The position numbers and the translations under genes are program-made. A model generated the notes under the pieces. That model did no database searches. It was not told where the DNA came from and saw only the letters and a list, made by a program, of their open reading frames with translations. Shown piece by piece: positions 1 through 9,734 of a stretch of DNA of 64,000 nucleotides; position 1 is the stretch's first letter; every line of letters begins with the position of its first letter. The DNA comes from Acidovorax sp. NCPPB 3576 (GTDB lineage: Bacteria; Pseudomonadota; Gammaproteobacteria; Burkholderiales; Burkholderiaceae_C). The stretch spans positions 3,960,501 to 4,024,500 of the forward strand of contig NZ_CP097267.1 in assembly GCF_028473605.1 (NCBI RefSeq). The letters run 5' to 3'.

Positions 1-2
1 CA

Positions 3-92
3 AGGGACCAGTCGCACGTCGAGTCATCCTTGCGCAATTTGCGCAGAACGCCTGCGGTACTCCGCGCTTTCCGCGTCTTGCCTCAGGGGTAA
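3..92 (+). CDS. C-terminal tail of a probable bifunctional (p)ppGpp synthetase/hydrolase (SpoT/RelA type), partial
   Basis: An open frame enters from the left edge and stops at the TAA at 90-92. Its last residues include SSLRNLRRTPAVLRAFRV. This fits the end of the C-terminal ACT domain of SpoT/RelA proteins, which typically reads (H)(L/I)xxxxxxLRxxPxVxxxxRv. In SpoT this domain senses regulatory inputs and adjusts ppGpp synthesis and hydrolysis. The gene is convergent with greB, with only four bases between the two stop codons. The assignment rests on about 29 residues and on the common rpoZ-spoT-greB neighbourhood in related genomes, so it is tentative. Confidence 0.45.
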   Translation, partial: RDQSHVESSLRNLRRTPAVLRAFRVLPQG

Positions 93-96
93 AAGA

Positions 97-669
97 TCAA
101 CTCGGATCAATCTTTGCAGAAGGCTGGGGATAGCGGACTTCGGTGACCTCCAGAGTCCGCATGCCGCCAGGCGTGGCCAACTGGACCTGATCTCCCTCGC
201 GGGCCTTCAACAGTGCCCTCGCCACAGGCGATACCCAACTGACCTGCGCCAGGGCGGTCTCGACCTCGTCGATTCCCAAGATGGTAATGGTGCGTTCAAC
301 GCCCTCATCGTCTGCGTAGCTGACCGTGGCGCCAAAGAACACCTGATCGCTGCCCGCATGAACGGCAGGATCGATCACCTCGGCAATTTCTAGCCGCTTG
401 GTGAGAAAGCGAATTCTGCGATCAATCTCCCGCAGACGCTTCTTCCCATACAAGTAGTCACCGTTCTCAGAGCGATCCCCATTGCTGGCAGCCCAGTGAA
501 CGACCTCAACGATCTTTGGCCGTTCGTTGTCGATGAGATCGAACAACTCATGGCGAAGCCTTGAGTAGCCTCCAGGAGTGATGTAGTTTTTACTCCCCGC
601 GGGAATTGGCGCAGGGGAAAAATCATCCTCTTCAGTGTTTTCCGACTCTTTGGTAAACGCCTTGTTCAT
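97..669 (-). CDS. greB: Transcription elongation factor GreB
   Basis: GreB rescues backtracked RNA polymerase by stimulating transcript cleavage through the secondary channel. The 190-residue product has the N-terminal coiled coil with the conserved tip SNGDRSENGDY at about residues 63-72; acidic Asp65 and Glu68 are the catalytic tip pair. A C-terminal FKBP-like domain follows, ending near KIDPS. The start at 669 (MNKAFTKES) was chosen over an in-frame ATG at 705, because the extra 12 residues do not look like the family and run toward the tRNA-Arg terminator. The RNALocation just downstream of tRNA-Arg suggests independent transcription. The gene is convergent with the partial SpoT-like frame at the left edge. 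Confidence 0.95.
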   Translation of the reverse strand: MNKAFTKESENTEEDDFSPAPIPAGSKNYITPGGYSRLRHELFDLIDNERPKIVEVVHWAASNGDRSENGDYLYGKKRLREIDRRIRFLTKRLEIAEVIDPAVHAGSDQVFFGATVSYADDEGVERTITILGIDEVETALAQVSWVSPVARALLKAREGDQVQLATPGGMRTLEVTEVRYPQPSAKIDPS

Positions 670-706
670 AGCTGCATTTTGACGCGCATGAACCAAAGCC
701 CACAAC

Positions 707-741
707 GGAAAAAGCCCTAGAACATCACTGTTCTAGGGCTT
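707..741 (-). terminator. Intrinsic terminator of tRNA-Arg
   Basis: A perfect 13-bp inverted repeat (arms 712-724 and 729-741, loop of four) is followed on the minus strand by a run of five T. It lies a few bases after the encoded CCA of tRNA-Arg, so it should end that transcript before greB. Confidence 0.85.
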
Positions 742-747
742 ACCGTT

Positions 748-824
748 TGGTGCGGCTGGCAGGAATCGAACCCACGACCCCTTGGTTCGTAGCCAAGTAC
801 TCTATCCAGCTGAGCTACAGCCGC
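748..824 (-). tRNA. tRNA-Arg (anticodon ACG)
   Basis: The minus strand folds as a complete 77-nt cloverleaf. The acceptor is GCGGCTG paired with CAGCCGC. The D-arm contains AGCTCAGCTGGATAGAG. The anticodon stem CTTGG/CCAAG encloses loop CTACGAA with anticodon ACG, and the T-arm is GTGGGTTCGATTCC(T). Discriminator A and CCA are encoded. The A34 of ACG would be deaminated to inosine so that it reads CGU, CGC and CGA. Confidence 0.97.
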
Positions 825-1164
825 TAAGCTTTGAATTATAGCATGTTTTCATGCTGCTATTCATTTTTCATCAATTGCAGCAATCTTTCCAAAAGAGCCA
901 TCAATCAATCCTCATATTCTAGCGCATTTTTTGCGTCGATTGGCTTGGATGACGAAGATCAAACATCTCAGGGCACAGTCAGTGGTGATGCCTTTGGACC
1001 TTGGCTTTGGCAAAGTCAGAGGACTTCTATGAACAAGAATCCGCATGGCTGACTCTGTGCAATGCCTACGCAAGCGAGTAGAACTGCCACCAAGAATTGC
1101 GCCGAGCGACGATGATTGCGAAAGTTCAGCTATGCGATTGATAGCAACTGAACCTGATGGGAGT
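825..1164. other. 340-bp intergenic stretch between two tRNA genes
   Basis: This stretch is AT-rich compared with its surroundings. It holds the tRNA-Arg promoter at its left end. A 73-codon plus-strand frame (831-1052) has no ribosome binding site, starts inside the promoter and has implausible composition, so I do not call it a gene. I see nothing else supportable. Confidence 0.5.
834..839 (-). promoter_or_regulatory. Consensus -10 box of the tRNA-Arg promoter
   Basis: The minus strand carries an exact TATAAT hexamer ending ten bases before the mature tRNA-Arg 5' end. This is the expected place for a tRNA promoter -10. No good -35 hexamer is visible 16-18 bp upstream; an AGCATG/CATGCT inverted repeat fills the spacer instead. 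Confidence 0.6.
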
Positions 1165-1241
1165 TGGTAGGGCGTGGCGGACTTGAACCGACGACCAAAG
1201 GATTATGAGTCCTCTGCTCTAACCAACTGAGCTAACGCCCC
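1165..1241 (-). tRNA. tRNA with CAU anticodon, more likely tRNA-Ile2 than elongator Met
   Basis: A complete minus-strand cloverleaf has acceptor GGGGCGT/ACGCCCT (G1:U72), D-arm AGCTCAGTTGGTTAGAG, anticodon loop CTCATAA and encoded CCA. The anticodon is CAU. The variable and T-arm segment (TTTGGTCG..GGTTCAAGTCC) resembles E. coli ileX much more than metT. That suggests C34 is modified to lysidine by TilS and the tRNA reads AUA. It is not initiator tRNA: there is no C1:A72 mismatch and no GGG/CCC anticodon stem. Confidence 0.8.
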
Positions 1242-1260
1242 CTGGTCGAATTGTATGTGC

Positions 1261-2265
1261 TTACTTGCGGTAACTCAGTGCGTTGGAAACCAACTTCGAT
1301 GTGATGTCCACGATCTGGATCATCCTGTCATAGGGCATTCGGGTTGGCCCGATAACTCCCAAAGTTCCTACGATTTGTCCGTCAACTTCATAGGGAGCGG
1401 TGACCACAGAGAGTTCTTCGAAAGGCACTATTTGGCTCTCCCCCCCAATGAAGATACGCACGCCATCTGCACGGTTGGAAACATCAAGCAATCGCAAGAT
1501 TTGCGTCTTCTGCTCGAACAAGTCGAACGCCCGGCGCAAGTTTCCCATGTCACTGGAGAAGTCACTGACTGCGAGCAGGTTGCGCTCGCCGGAGATCACA
1601 ACGTCATCCCGGGATTCGGCCATCGCTTCTGATCCAACGTTGACAGCCGCTTGCATGAGCGAGCCAATTTCCTCTCGAAGCTGATCCACTTCCGTTTTCA
1701 AGCGCTCGCGCACCTGATCCATGTCCATCCCGGAATAGTGGCTGTTCAGGAAGTTGGCCGCTTCCACCAGATGCGACTGGGAGTAGTCCACGTCCGTGAA
1801 TATCACCCGATTCTGTACGTCTCCTTCGGGCGAGACGATGATGACCAGCAAGCGCTTTTCCGACAATCTCAAAAATTCGATGTGTCTGAACACAGATGCA
1901 CGCCGGGGCGCCATGACAACGCCTACAAACTGAGACAAGCTGGACAACAGGTGCGCCGCATTGGCTATCACCTTTTGCGGTTGCTCGGCAGCCAATTGAG
2001 GCGAATACAGTTGTTCGCGCTGCACTGTCAACATGGTGTCAACGAACAGGCGATACCCTTTGGCCGTGGGAATTCTGCCGGCAGACGTGTGCGGACTTGC
2101 GATCAACCCGATCTCTTCGAGATCAGCCATAACGTTACGTATGGTGGCAGGAGACAGGTCAAGACCGGATGCGCGTGACAACGTGCGCGAACCCACAGGC
2201 TGACCATCGGCTATATACCGCTCCACTAGCGCCTTCAGCAACAACTTGGCACGGTCATCAATCAT
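1261..2265 (-). CDS. hrcA: Heat-inducible transcription repressor HrcA
   Basis: HrcA represses chaperone genes such as groESL by binding CIRCE operators, and GroEL keeps it active. The 334-residue protein has the N-terminal winged-helix domain (about residues 1-75) with [16 protein letters not shown] followed by [19 protein letters not shown]-like dimerisation domain then runs to the C-terminus. Length is normal for the family. No CIRCE palindrome (TTAGCACTC-N9-GAGTGCTAA) is visible upstream, so autoregulation is not evident. The gene is divergent from nadK across only 28 bp; that gap contains an ATCATT-TT-AATGAT inverted repeat. Confidence 0.96.
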   Translation of the reverse strand: MIDDRAKLLLKALVERYIADGQPVGSRTLSRASGLDLSPATIRNVMADLEEIGLIASPHTSAGRIPTAKGYRLFVDTMLTVQREQLYSPQLAAEQPQKVIANAAHLLSSLSQFVGVVMAPRRASVFRHIEFLRLSEKRLLVIIVSPEGDVQNRVIFTDVDYSQSHLVEAANFLNSHYSGMDMDQVRERLKTEVDQLREEIGSLMQAAVNVGSEAMAESRDDVVISGERNLLAVSDFSSDMGNLRRAFDLFEQKTQILRLLDVSNRADGVRIFIGGESQIVPFEELSVVTAPYEVDGQIVGTLGVIGPTRMPYDRMIQIVDITSKLVSNALSYRK

Positions 2266-2293
2266 TGAATCATTTTAATGATCTAATTTCCCG

Positions 2294-3190
2294 ATGAAGC
2301 TCAGGTTCAAACGGGTTGCACTTTTCGGCAAATACCAGCCGCTCACATCCAACGTTATTTCTGAAAGCTCACGCAATGCCGTGCAAGAGGTTGCGCAGTT
2401 CCTCATGAACGAAGGCTGTGAACTCATCCTGGATCAGGAAACTGCCAACAACACTGGCATTTCCGACTATGCGGTGATGAAGACGGAGCAGATTGGTGAG
2501 GAGTGCGATCTAGGGATGGTGATCGGGGGAGACGGCACGATGTTGGGCATTGGCAGGCAGTTGGCGCCCTTCAAAACTCCTTTGATCGGCATCAACCAGG
2601 GGCGACTGGGGTTCATCACCGATATCCCTTTGGACGAACATGCTTCTGCACTGAGACCGATGCTCCAGGGAGAGTATGAAGAAGACGCAAGGCCGCTGAT
2701 GCATGCGTGCGTGATGCGCCAGGGTGAATGTGTATTTGAAGCGCTGGCGCTCAACGACGTCGTGGTCAATCGTGGCTCTACTTCTGGCATGGTCGAATTG
2801 CGAGTCGAAGTAGGTGGGCATTTCGTGTCCAACCAGCGGGCAGACGGACTCATCATTGCGTCGCCCACAGGTTCCACCGCATATGCTCTATCCGCAGGAG
2901 GCCCCATGCTGCACCCAGCGATCCCTGGCTGGGTGATGGTTCCCATAGCGCCCCACACCCTGTCCAATCGCCCTATCGTGCTACCAGACACGACAGACAT
3001 TGCGGTGGAAGTCGTGGGAGGCCGAGACGTCAGTGCCAATTTCGACATGCAGTCGTTGGCGTCACTTCAGCACGGTGATCGAATCGTGGTGCGGCGGTCA
3101 GAACACTGCGTCCGCTTCTTGCACCCTCGAGGCTGGAATTACTTTTCTACATTGCGCAAAAAATTGCGCTGGAATGAAGGGGGCTCATAG
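2294..3190 (+). CDS. nadK: NAD kinase
   Basis: NadK phosphorylates NAD to NADP in the cytosol. The 298-residue protein carries the family GGDGT motif at about residues 78-83 and an LNDVVVNRG segment. It also has the conserved glycine-rich stretch [16 protein letters not shown]. Length is typical. The TAG stop overlaps the GTG start of recN by one base, which implies translational coupling; nadK-recN is a common betaproteobacterial pair. It is divergent from hrcA, so the two may share a control region of only 28 bp. Confidence 0.96.
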   Translation: MKLRFKRVALFGKYQPLTSNVISESSRNAVQEVAQFLMNEGCELILDQETANNTGISDYAVMKTEQIGEECDLGMVIGGDGTMLGIGRQLAPFKTPLIGINQGRLGFITDIPLDEHASALRPMLQGEYEEDARPLMHACVMRQGECVFEALALNDVVVNRGSTSGMVELRVEVGGHFVSNQRADGLIIASPTGSTAYALSAGGPMLHPAIPGWVMVPIAPHTLSNRPIVLPDTTDIAVEVVGGRDVSANFDMQSLASLQHGDRIVVRRSEHCVRFLHPRGWNYFSTLRKKLRWNEGGS

Positions 3191-4857
3191 TGGCGCTCAA
3201 ACGGATCGCATTGCGCGATTTCGTCATCGTGGAGGTCCTTGATCTGGATCTACAAAAAGGATTTACGGTACTCACCGGCGAAACAGGGGCAGGCAAATCC
3301 ATCCTGATCGATGCCCTGCAAATGCTGCTGGGCGGCCGGGCAGATGCAGGCGTGATTCGTGAGGGCACCGAGCGGACTGACATCTGCGCCGAATTCGATT
3401 GCCCGCCCAGTTTGTCCGGGTGGCTGGACGAAGCCGGCATACCGCAAGAAGAAAGCCTGCTTCTTCGCCGAACCATTGATCGACAAGGAAAGAGCCGAGC
3501 ATGGATGAACGGTATTCCTGCAACGGCCACTCAAATGAGGACAGTGGGTGGGCATCTGCTCGATATTCATGGTCAGCACGCATGGCAAAGCTTGACGCGT
3601 CAGGACGCGGTTCGCAGCCTTTTGGATGCCTATGGTGATATCAGCACGGCAAAGTTGGAGCCGCTTTGGACTCGCTGGCGTGACGATCGCAAAGCAGTGG
3701 CGCAAGCACAAGAGACTCAAAATACCCTGCAACAGGAGCGAGAGCGTCTGCAGTGGCAGATCAGCGAAGTTGAGAAGCTAGGCCCCTCCTCCAACGAGTG
3801 GGACGAACTCAACGCGCAGCACAGTCGGCTTTCTCACGCCCAATCGTTGCTCGACAGTGCGCAAGCAGCTCTTTCGGCACTTGAAGACGAAGAGTCAGGT
3901 GCCCAGAATCAACTGAGCCGTGCAGGTCATCTGCTTCAAGAGCAGCAAACCTTCGATCCCGAGTTCAAGTCGATGGCAGAGGTTCTTCAATCGTGCATGG
4001 ACCAAGCGGCCGACGTGGCTCACTCTTTACAAAGCTACCTTCGGCATACGGAACTGGATCCCGAGCGGCTCTCGCAGTTGGATTCACGCATGTCCTTGTG
4101 GATTTCGCTGTCACGCAAATACAAAAGAGCGCCCTCGGAGCTTCCGGCTCTGCTCGAAGGATGGAAAACAGACCTTTCCAAACTGGAAACAGCTGCAGAC
4201 TTAGAAGCACTCAGCGCTGCCGAGCGAGCTAGCAATACGGCATATCAGAAGGCTGCGATTGCTGTGTCCCGGCAACGAACCAAAGCGGCCCCCCTGCTCG
4301 CCCAGGCAATCACGCGAGCAATGCAGGGACTGGGCATGGTGGGAGGGCGCTTTGAGGTACTGGTGGAGCCAGCCCCAGACCCTGGCATCCAAGGGTTCGA
4401 CAGTGTTTCCTTTCTAGTTGCTGGACATCCCGGTGCCACACCTCGCCCTGTTGGCAAAGTCGCTTCAGGGGGAGAACTGTCACGCATTGCCTTAGCCATT
4501 TCCGTAACGACCAGCCAGTTGGGAGAGGCACCCACTTTGATTTTTGACGAAGTGGACTCAGGCGTCGGGGGCTCCGTAGCGGAGACGGTAGGACGGTTGA
4601 TGCAGCAATTGGGCCGCGACCGCCAAGTGCTGGCAGTGACTCACCTTCCACAGGTAGCTGCATGTGCCGATCACCATCTGATCGTGGCCAAAACCAGCCA
4701 AAACCAGCACACCACCAGTCAAGTTGAAGTTGTCAAAGGAGAAAAGCGTGTGACTGAGATGGCCCGGATGTTAGGGGGCGAGCGCCAGTCGCGCGCCACC
4801 ATGGCGCATGCACGCGAAATGCTCAGCAGCAACAAGCCGGTACAGAGCAAGGCATGA
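3190..4857 (+). CDS. recN: DNA repair protein RecN
   Basis: RecN is an SMC-like ATPase that acts early in double-strand break repair. Translation starts with GTG, overlapping the nadK stop. The 555-residue protein has Walker A GETGAGKS at residues 30-37, a central coiled-coil region (about 150-380), the ABC signature in [13 protein letters not shown], and Walker [13 protein letters not shown] near residue 455. The C-terminal D-loop/H-switch segment [10 protein letters not shown] is present. All ATPase motifs are intact. It is followed four bases later by rapZ, so nadK-recN-rapZ read as one operon. Confidence 0.96.
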   Translation: MALKRIALRDFVIVEVLDLDLQKGFTVLTGETGAGKSILIDALQMLLGGRADAGVIREGTERTDICAEFDCPPSLSGWLDEAGIPQEESLLLRRTIDRQGKSRAWMNGIPATATQMRTVGGHLLDIHGQHAWQSLTRQDAVRSLLDAYGDISTAKLEPLWTRWRDDRKAVAQAQETQNTLQQERERLQWQISEVEKLGPSSNEWDELNAQHSRLSHAQSLLDSAQAALSALEDEESGAQNQLSRAGHLLQEQQTFDPEFKSMAEVLQSCMDQAADVAHSLQSYLRHTELDPERLSQLDSRMSLWISLSRKYKRAPSELPALLEGWKTDLSKLETAADLEALSAAERASNTAYQKAAIAVSRQRTKAAPLLAQAITRAMQGLGMVGGRFEVLVEPAPDPGIQGFDSVSFLVAGHPGATPRPVGKVASGGELSRIALAISVTTSQLGEAPTLIFDEVDSGVGGSVAETVGRLMQQLGRDRQVLAVTHLPQVAACADHHLIVAKTSQNQHTTSQVEVVKGEKRVTEMARMLGGERQSRATMAHAREMLSSNKPVQSKA

Positions 4858-4861
4858 CGAA

Positions 4862-5725
4862 ATGACACTAGAGGTCGTATTGATCACAGGCATGGCGGGT
4901 TCTGGAAAATCCGTTGCCTTGCATGCGCTGGAAGACGCAGGCTATTACTGCGTAGATAACCTTCCGCCCGAATTGCTGGCTGCCTTCGTGGCGTTGGAAC
5001 ACCAGCACCATGGCAACCGAATTGCCATCGCGATGGATGTACGCAGTGCCACAGCCTTACCACTAGTACCGCAGCAACTGAAACGCTTGCGCAGCGAAGG
5101 CGTTGTCGTCCATTCGTTATTTCTGGATGCAACGACCGATACATTGATCAGACGATTCTCGGAAACGCGTCGGCGTCACCCCCTCTCCAGAGACGAATGG
5201 ACGGAAGGTCAACGCGCATTGCTGCAAACCATCGAGTTGGAAAGAGAATTGCTGGCCGAACTGCGTGAGCAGTCCCATGTCATTGACACAAGCGCCATTC
5301 GATCCGCGCAATTGCAAGGCTACGTCAAAAGCCTGATGCCCGCGCTGCCTGGGCAACTGACACTGGTCTTTCAGTCATTTGCGTTCAAGCGGGGAGTACC
5401 TGTCGATGCGGATTACGTCTTTGACGTACGCATGTTGCCCAATCCCCACTACGAAGCCGAATTGAAGGCATTGACTGGCAAAGACCAACCTGTCATCGAC
5501 TACTTGCAGCATCAGGAAGACGTGACACTGATGCAGGAACACATCGCGCAGTTTCTGTCCCACTGGCTCGAATCTTTGGCGCGCAATCACCGAAGCTACG
5601 TGACGGTGGCCATCGGCTGCACAGGTGGGCAACACCGTTCGGTCTATTTGGTGGAGCGTCTGGCGACACACTTCAGCCAACGTTGGACCACCCTTCGACG
5701 CCATAGAGAACTGGATGGTCTGTGA
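4862..5725 (+). CDS. rapZ: RNase adapter / nucleotide-binding protein RapZ (YvcJ family)
   Basis: The E. coli homologue directs RNase E to the sRNA GlmZ and so controls glucosamine-6-phosphate synthesis. In other bacteria the family binds nucleotides with less defined roles. The 287-residue product has Walker A GMAGSGKS at residues 10-17, the DNLPPELL segment near 40, and the conserved C-terminal domain [17 protein letters not shown]. The ATG at 4862 is used; a longer in-frame opening from 4808 lies inside recN and would bury the N-terminal P-loop. No ptsN/hprK cluster is beside it, unlike in many proteobacteria. Confidence 0.93.
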   Translation: MTLEVVLITGMAGSGKSVALHALEDAGYYCVDNLPPELLAAFVALEHQHHGNRIAIAMDVRSATALPLVPQQLKRLRSEGVVVHSLFLDATTDTLIRRFSETRRRHPLSRDEWTEGQRALLQTIELERELLAELREQSHVIDTSAIRSAQLQGYVKSLMPALPGQLTLVFQSFAFKRGVPVDADYVFDVRMLPNPHYEAELKALTGKDQPVIDYLQHQEDVTLMQEHIAQFLSHWLESLARNHRSYVTVAIGCTGGQHRSVYLVERLATHFSQRWTTLRRHRELDGL

Positions 5726-5762
5726 CGCACATCTCGCTGGATAGCGATTTGATGGGACCAGA

Positions 5763-6803
5763 TCAAGGTAGATTTTTCAATAATTTCCGGATGGGCGTTG
5801 ACATGCCCAAGCGCTCCCAATCCGAAGCGCTGAACCAAGCACCTTCCACAGGCGTGCCCCATTGCGCCTCCCAAACGATTTGCACTGGATGAAGGTGCAA
5901 ATCACGGTGGGTCAAGACGTGGAGAAAACCTTCCAGATCCTCAAGCGGCGCAGGCTGTGGTGCCAAGGCGGCTTGTAATGCGGATCGCTCGGTAAACACC
6001 GGCGGGCAGTGCAAGCCCGCCCAAATGCCGGTAGAGGGGCGCCGCTGCAACAAGACACGTCCATTGCCATCCTGCAGCAGCATCAACCACCACGACTCCG
6101 CACGGCGAGACAATTTGCGAGTGCGCACAGGATAGCGCTCGGGATCACCATCGTGCCGGGCTTTGCATTGCCTGCTTAACGGGCAGACCATGCAAACAGG
6201 CTTTTTTGGCGTGCACACTGTGGCACCCAAATCCATCAAGCCTTGGGTGTACCGTGGCATTGCGCTGTACAGGTCACTGACCGGCAACAACGCTTGGGCT
6301 TGATCCCAAAGAAGACGCTCATTCTTGGCGAGTGCCAAATCTGCCGTAAAGCCAAGCACCCGCGTGAGCACGCGGCGAACGTTTGCATCCAATATGGGAA
6401 CACGCTCAGAAAAACAGAAAGAAGTGATCGCGCCTGCTGTCGATCTGCCGATTCCCGGCAATTGGGCCAATCTCTCTGCGTTCTGGGGGAACTCCCCACC
6501 ATGCAAATCCACGATCTGCTGAGCGCAACGGTGGAGATTGCGGGCGCGGCTGTAGTAGCCCAACCCGCTCCAGAAGGCGAGTACCTCGCCTTCCTCTGCC
6601 GCTGCCAGTGACTGCACGTCTGGAAACCGCGCCAAAAATCGCTCGTAGTAACCCAAGACAGTGACGACCTGGGTTTGCTGCAACATGATTTCAGACAGCC
6701 ACACCCGATAAGGGTCGCGCGTTTGCTGCCAAGGTAGGTGGTTGCGGCCATGCACTGCCTGCCACCGAACCACATCGGTGGCGATCTCTGGGATGTCCCT
6801 CAT
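5763..6803 (-). CDS. mutY: A/G-specific adenine glycosylase MutY
   Basis: MutY removes adenine mispaired with 8-oxoguanine, and mutM downstream excises 8-oxoguanine itself. The 346-residue protein has Glu38 in WLSEIMLQQTQV, the helix-hairpin-helix LPGIGRSTAGAI and catalytic Asp139 in ILDANVRRVL. A 4Fe-4S site (Cys197-x6-Cys204-x2-Cys207-x5-Cys213) follows. The C-terminal NUDIX-like domain that reads the oxoG strand covers roughly 235-340. Its ATG overlaps the stop of the dynamin-like gene by four bases (ATGA), so the two are translationally coupled. Confidence 0.97.
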   Translation of the reverse strand: MRDIPEIATDVVRWQAVHGRNHLPWQQTRDPYRVWLSEIMLQQTQVVTVLGYYERFLARFPDVQSLAAAEEGEVLAFWSGLGYYSRARNLHRCAQQIVDLHGGEFPQNAERLAQLPGIGRSTAGAITSFCFSERVPILDANVRRVLTRVLGFTADLALAKNERLLWDQAQALLPVSDLYSAMPRYTQGLMDLGATVCTPKKPVCMVCPLSRQCKARHDGDPERYPVRTRKLSRRAESWWLMLLQDGNGRVLLQRRPSTGIWAGLHCPPVFTERSALQAALAPQPAPLEDLEGFLHVLTHRDLHLHPVQIVWEAQWGTPVEGAWFSASDWERLGMSTPIRKLLKNLP

Positions 6804-8818
6804 GCCAGAGCAGTTTGCGGGGTGACCTGAGGTGGTTCAGAACGTGGAACCGCTGCGAGTTGCGCGGTCATCTCGTTCAAGCGCGACTCCATTTGCACCA
6901 ACTCCTGCTCAGCCATTTCAATTTCCGCAATGCGCTCCACCAAGCCGCTTGCTGCGTGCTGAATGCGATCCACGGCCTCAATGCGGCGTGCGAAGCTCCT
7001 TTTACGCTCTCTCAATTGGGCATCCAGCTGAGCTGTCGCGGATTTGCTCCACAGTTCCAAATCATTGGCGACCGACTCAAACACCGTGCGAAGCCTCATG
7101 CCGAGCGCGCGGACCAACCGCTGTGCGAACTCAGGCTGCGCCAGTTTGAGCGCATTGCCCATGCCCAAGTACTGCAAATGCCGCTGTTCAATCTGCGCGA
7201 TTTCCTGCAGGAATGGCTCCAACTGGGGCGTGGGAGGCACTTGAAGCGAGAAACCGAAGTCCGTATTGAGTTGACGAAACGTGCCTCCCAACATTGCGTG
7301 GATTTCAGTGCCTGATGATTGCGCTTTGTCTACGATGGCCTGCAGCCGATGGAAAGTCTCTGCATAAATTTTTCGCACGCCCAGCTTCAATCCCTTTTGC
7401 TGCAACGCTTCTGTAAGCAGTGTCAGCTCAGCCTTCAGTGAACGTGCTCCGAGTTCATGGAAAATATCGCGCAGCAATTTGAGATGAACCGCGCGCACCG
7501 CTTGAATCTTTGCAGTGCTCATCTCGAACTCCCTTTGCTCCTGCTCAATCCGAGTGCGCATGGAATCGATGACCGACGCATTCTTTCCGCGCAAGCTCCG
7601 CAACTCCAGCATCTGGTCATCGAGATCGCGCCGGCGGATATTGATCACGCGAGAAGTTTCCGTGCGCAGGCTCGCAATGCCAGCGCCCACGGCGGAACGG
7701 AGGATGGACTGGCGCTTGCCCATCACACCTTGTGCCAATGCCTCTTCAAATACAGGCAACCCACTGCGCTCCAGCAATAGGTCATCGCACTGGATTTTGG
7801 CGATCAACCCTTTTTGCGCTGAAACCAGCATGACGTGGTCTTGAGAAATACCCAGCATCTCGGCAGAGGTCAGCCGCTGGCGCTCGAGCTGCTCTTGCAC
7901 CTGCTCTGGTGAGTTGAGTGTGTCCCACAAGGTGTCTATCTTGTTGAGCACCACCAAGCGGGCATCCGCGTTTTCTGACGGGGCAGCAAGGTGCTCTCGC
8001 CAGATCGACAGGTCGGACCGCGTGACTCCCGTGTCAGCGCCCAGGATGAAAACTATCGCGTGCGCCTGAGGAATCAGATTGATGGTGAGTTCAGGTTCGG
8101 CGCCCACCGCATTCAGTCCGGGTGTGTCCAGAATCACCAGCCCCTGTTTGAGCAACGGATGGGGAATATTGATGAGGGCATGCCGCCACATCGGAACCTC
8201 CACCAGTCCTCTGGCGTCCGGCACGGGGTTGTCCTCTGGCAAATCGTCGTGCCAGAAGCCAAGCGCTCGCGCCTCATCCAAGGTAACGCGCCGGACCTCG
8301 GCAACCTTCTCGAGCGATTGGGCCATTTGCCCCGCATCATTGACGTCCAAAGGAATTTGCACCCACCGTTCGGGCTTCAGCCGCCACTCCGCCAGACCCT
8401 GCACCTGAAGCCGGGTATCGATGGGGAGAAGGCGCAAGCTGACAGGCACACTGGGTTCGTAGCCCAATTCTGTCGGGCACATCGTCGTTCGTCCCGCGCT
8501 GGCAGGCATGATCCGGCGACCATAGTCAGCGAAGAAGATGGCGTTGATCAGTTCGGACTTGCCACGGGAAAACTCAGCAACGAAGGCCACCATGACTTTG
8601 TCGCTGCGCACCTGGCTCTCCAGTCGCTGGAGCTTTTCGCCAACGGCTGCATCCATAAGCGAGTGCGACGTCATCCAGTCGGCCAACTGCTTCAGTTGAA
8701 GTGCGAATGCCCGGCGCCATGCGCCATGCTGGTCGAACTGTTCGTTAAATGAGGGTCCCACTTTGCTCCCGAGTGTCACTGCGCCCGCAAGTGCAGGGGC
8801 CTGCGCAAAATATAGCAC
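6800..8818 (-). CDS. Dynamin-family GTPase, bacterial dynamin-like protein
   Basis: This 672-residue protein has a dynamin-type GTPase domain. The P-loop is AEFSRGKS at about residues 81-88, with Ala in the first, usually Gly, position. Switch I Thr is probably in AGRTTMCP. G3 is DTPGLN and G4 is VVLNKID. A long helical region follows (about 380-660), rich in Gln, Glu, Arg and Leu and consistent with a coiled-coil stalk. Bacterial dynamin-like proteins remodel or protect membranes; the substrate of this one is unknown. It is coupled to mutY by an ATGA overlap, an arrangement I associate with Burkholderiales. The start is uncertain, as several upstream residues look non-conserved. Confidence 0.85.
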   Translation of the reverse strand: MLYFAQAPALAGAVTLGSKVGPSFNEQFDQHGAWRRAFALQLKQLADWMTSHSLMDAAVGEKLQRLESQVRSDKVMVAFVAEFSRGKSELINAIFFADYGRRIMPASAGRTTMCPTELGYEPSVPVSLRLLPIDTRLQVQGLAEWRLKPERWVQIPLDVNDAGQMAQSLEKVAEVRRVTLDEARALGFWHDDLPEDNPVPDARGLVEVPMWRHALINIPHPLLKQGLVILDTPGLNAVGAEPELTINLIPQAHAIVFILGADTGVTRSDLSIWREHLAAPSENADARLVVLNKIDTLWDTLNSPEQVQEQLERQRLTSAEMLGISQDHVMLVSAQKGLIAKIQCDDLLLERSGLPVFEEALAQGVMGKRQSILRSAVGAGIASLRTETSRVINIRRRDLDDQMLELRSLRGKNASVIDSMRTRIEQEQREFEMSTAKIQAVRAVHLKLLRDIFHELGARSLKAELTLLTEALQQKGLKLGVRKIYAETFHRLQAIVDKAQSSGTEIHAMLGGTFRQLNTDFGFSLQVPPTPQLEPFLQEIAQIEQRHLQYLGMGNALKLAQPEFAQRLVRALGMRLRTVFESVANDLELWSKSATAQLDAQLRERKRSFARRIEAVDRIQHAASGLVERIAEIEMAEQELVQMESRLNEMTAQLAAVPRSEPPQVTPQTALA

Positions 8819-8871
8819 CCCACGAACTTCTTGAAAGCTCTCAACTGAGTGGCGGTTTCACCCCTTAACCC

Positions 8872-9687
8872 CTATGTCTTTTGGCAGCGAATGCAGTAGT
8901 AAGTACTGCGTTGGCCCTGTCGGATCATGCGCACCGGCGCACCACACACTCGACACGCTTCGTTGTGCCGTCCATAGACATGCGCCTCCAACTGAAAATG
9001 GCCTTCGCTACCGTCAGCTCTGGAAAAGTCACGCAACGTACTGCCACCGCGCTCCACGGCGCGCGCCAGCACCTCGCGAATGGCAGCATGCAAACGGCGG
9101 ACCCGAGCCAAACCGATAGTCGACGACTTCACCGTCGGACGAATCCCCGCCAGAAAAAGCACTTCCGAAGCATAAATGTTTCCCACCCCCACCACGACCT
9201 TGCCGCTAAGCAAAACTTGTTTGACAGGAGCCCGGCTGGCACGTAGCCCGGTAAAAAGGCCGTCGACGGTGAACAGGTTGGAAAGAGGCTCCACCCCCAG
9301 CGAACCCAAAAGCTTTCTCGCCTCTCCGCTGCCTTCGTCTTCCGCCCAAACCACTGCGCCGAATCTTCGCGGATCATGCAACCTCAGAGTCCCTGAAGTC
9401 GTTTCCATTTCAAAATGATCGTGTGGGCCTGAGGCCTCAAGCCGGTGGCCCAGACGAAGGCTGCCCGACATGCCGAGGTGGATCAAAAGAATTCCATTGT
9501 CCAAGTCCAACAGCAAATATTTGCCCCTGCGCCGCACTCCCGTGATCGTGCGGCCGATCAGTCCTTCAGGCGGGCAGCCGAGTGGCCATCGCAATGGTTT
9601 GCCCAGCGCGACTGAATGGATCACAGCGCCTGAAATCCCTTTCGCGATACTCAGTCGCGTCACTTCCACTTCTGGCAACTCAGGCAT
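8872..9687 (-). CDS. mutM: Formamidopyrimidine/5-hydroxymethyl-style DNA glycosylase MutM (Fpg)
   Basis: Fpg excises 8-oxoguanine and formamidopyrimidines and nicks the resulting abasic site. The 271-residue protein starts at ATG 9687 with [10 protein letters not shown], giving the catalytic N-terminal Pro and Glu after Met removal. A longer in-frame opening from 9885 would hide the catalytic proline, so it is rejected. The beta-sandwich and H2TH region ([12 protein letters not shown]) is present. The C-terminal zinc finger CxxC...CxxC (CRVC and CIRC) is intact. It lies back to back with a secreted TPR protein. With mutY 2 kb away it forms a GO-repair neighbourhood. Confidence 0.97.
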   Translation of the reverse strand: MPELPEVEVTRLSIAKGISGAVIHSVALGKPLRWPLGCPPEGLIGRTITGVRRRGKYLLLDLDNGILLIHLGMSGSLRLGHRLEASGPHDHFEMETTSGTLRLHDPRRFGAVVWAEDEGSGEARKLLGSLGVEPLSNLFTVDGLFTGLRASRAPVKQVLLSGKVVVGVGNIYASEVLFLAGIRPTVKSSTIGLARVRRLHAAIREVLARAVERGGSTLRDFSRADGSEGHFQLEAHVYGRHNEACRVCGAPVRMIRQGQRSTYYCIRCQKT

Positions 9688-9734
9688 GCCTGCACGCTCC
9701 ACAAAGACGTTGAACCATGGATTATTATGAGTCG

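Noticed and set aside
831..1052. A 73-codon plus-strand frame between two tRNA genes
   Set aside because: It starts in the tRNA-Arg promoter region, lacks a ribosome site and has implausible composition.
1165..1241. Initiator tRNA-fMet
   Set aside because: There is no C1:A72 mismatch and no three consecutive G:C pairs in the anticodon stem.
2260..2300. CIRCE operator upstream of hrcA
   Set aside because: No TTAGCACTC-N9-GAGTGCTAA pattern is present; only a short ATCATT/AATGAT palindrome is visible.
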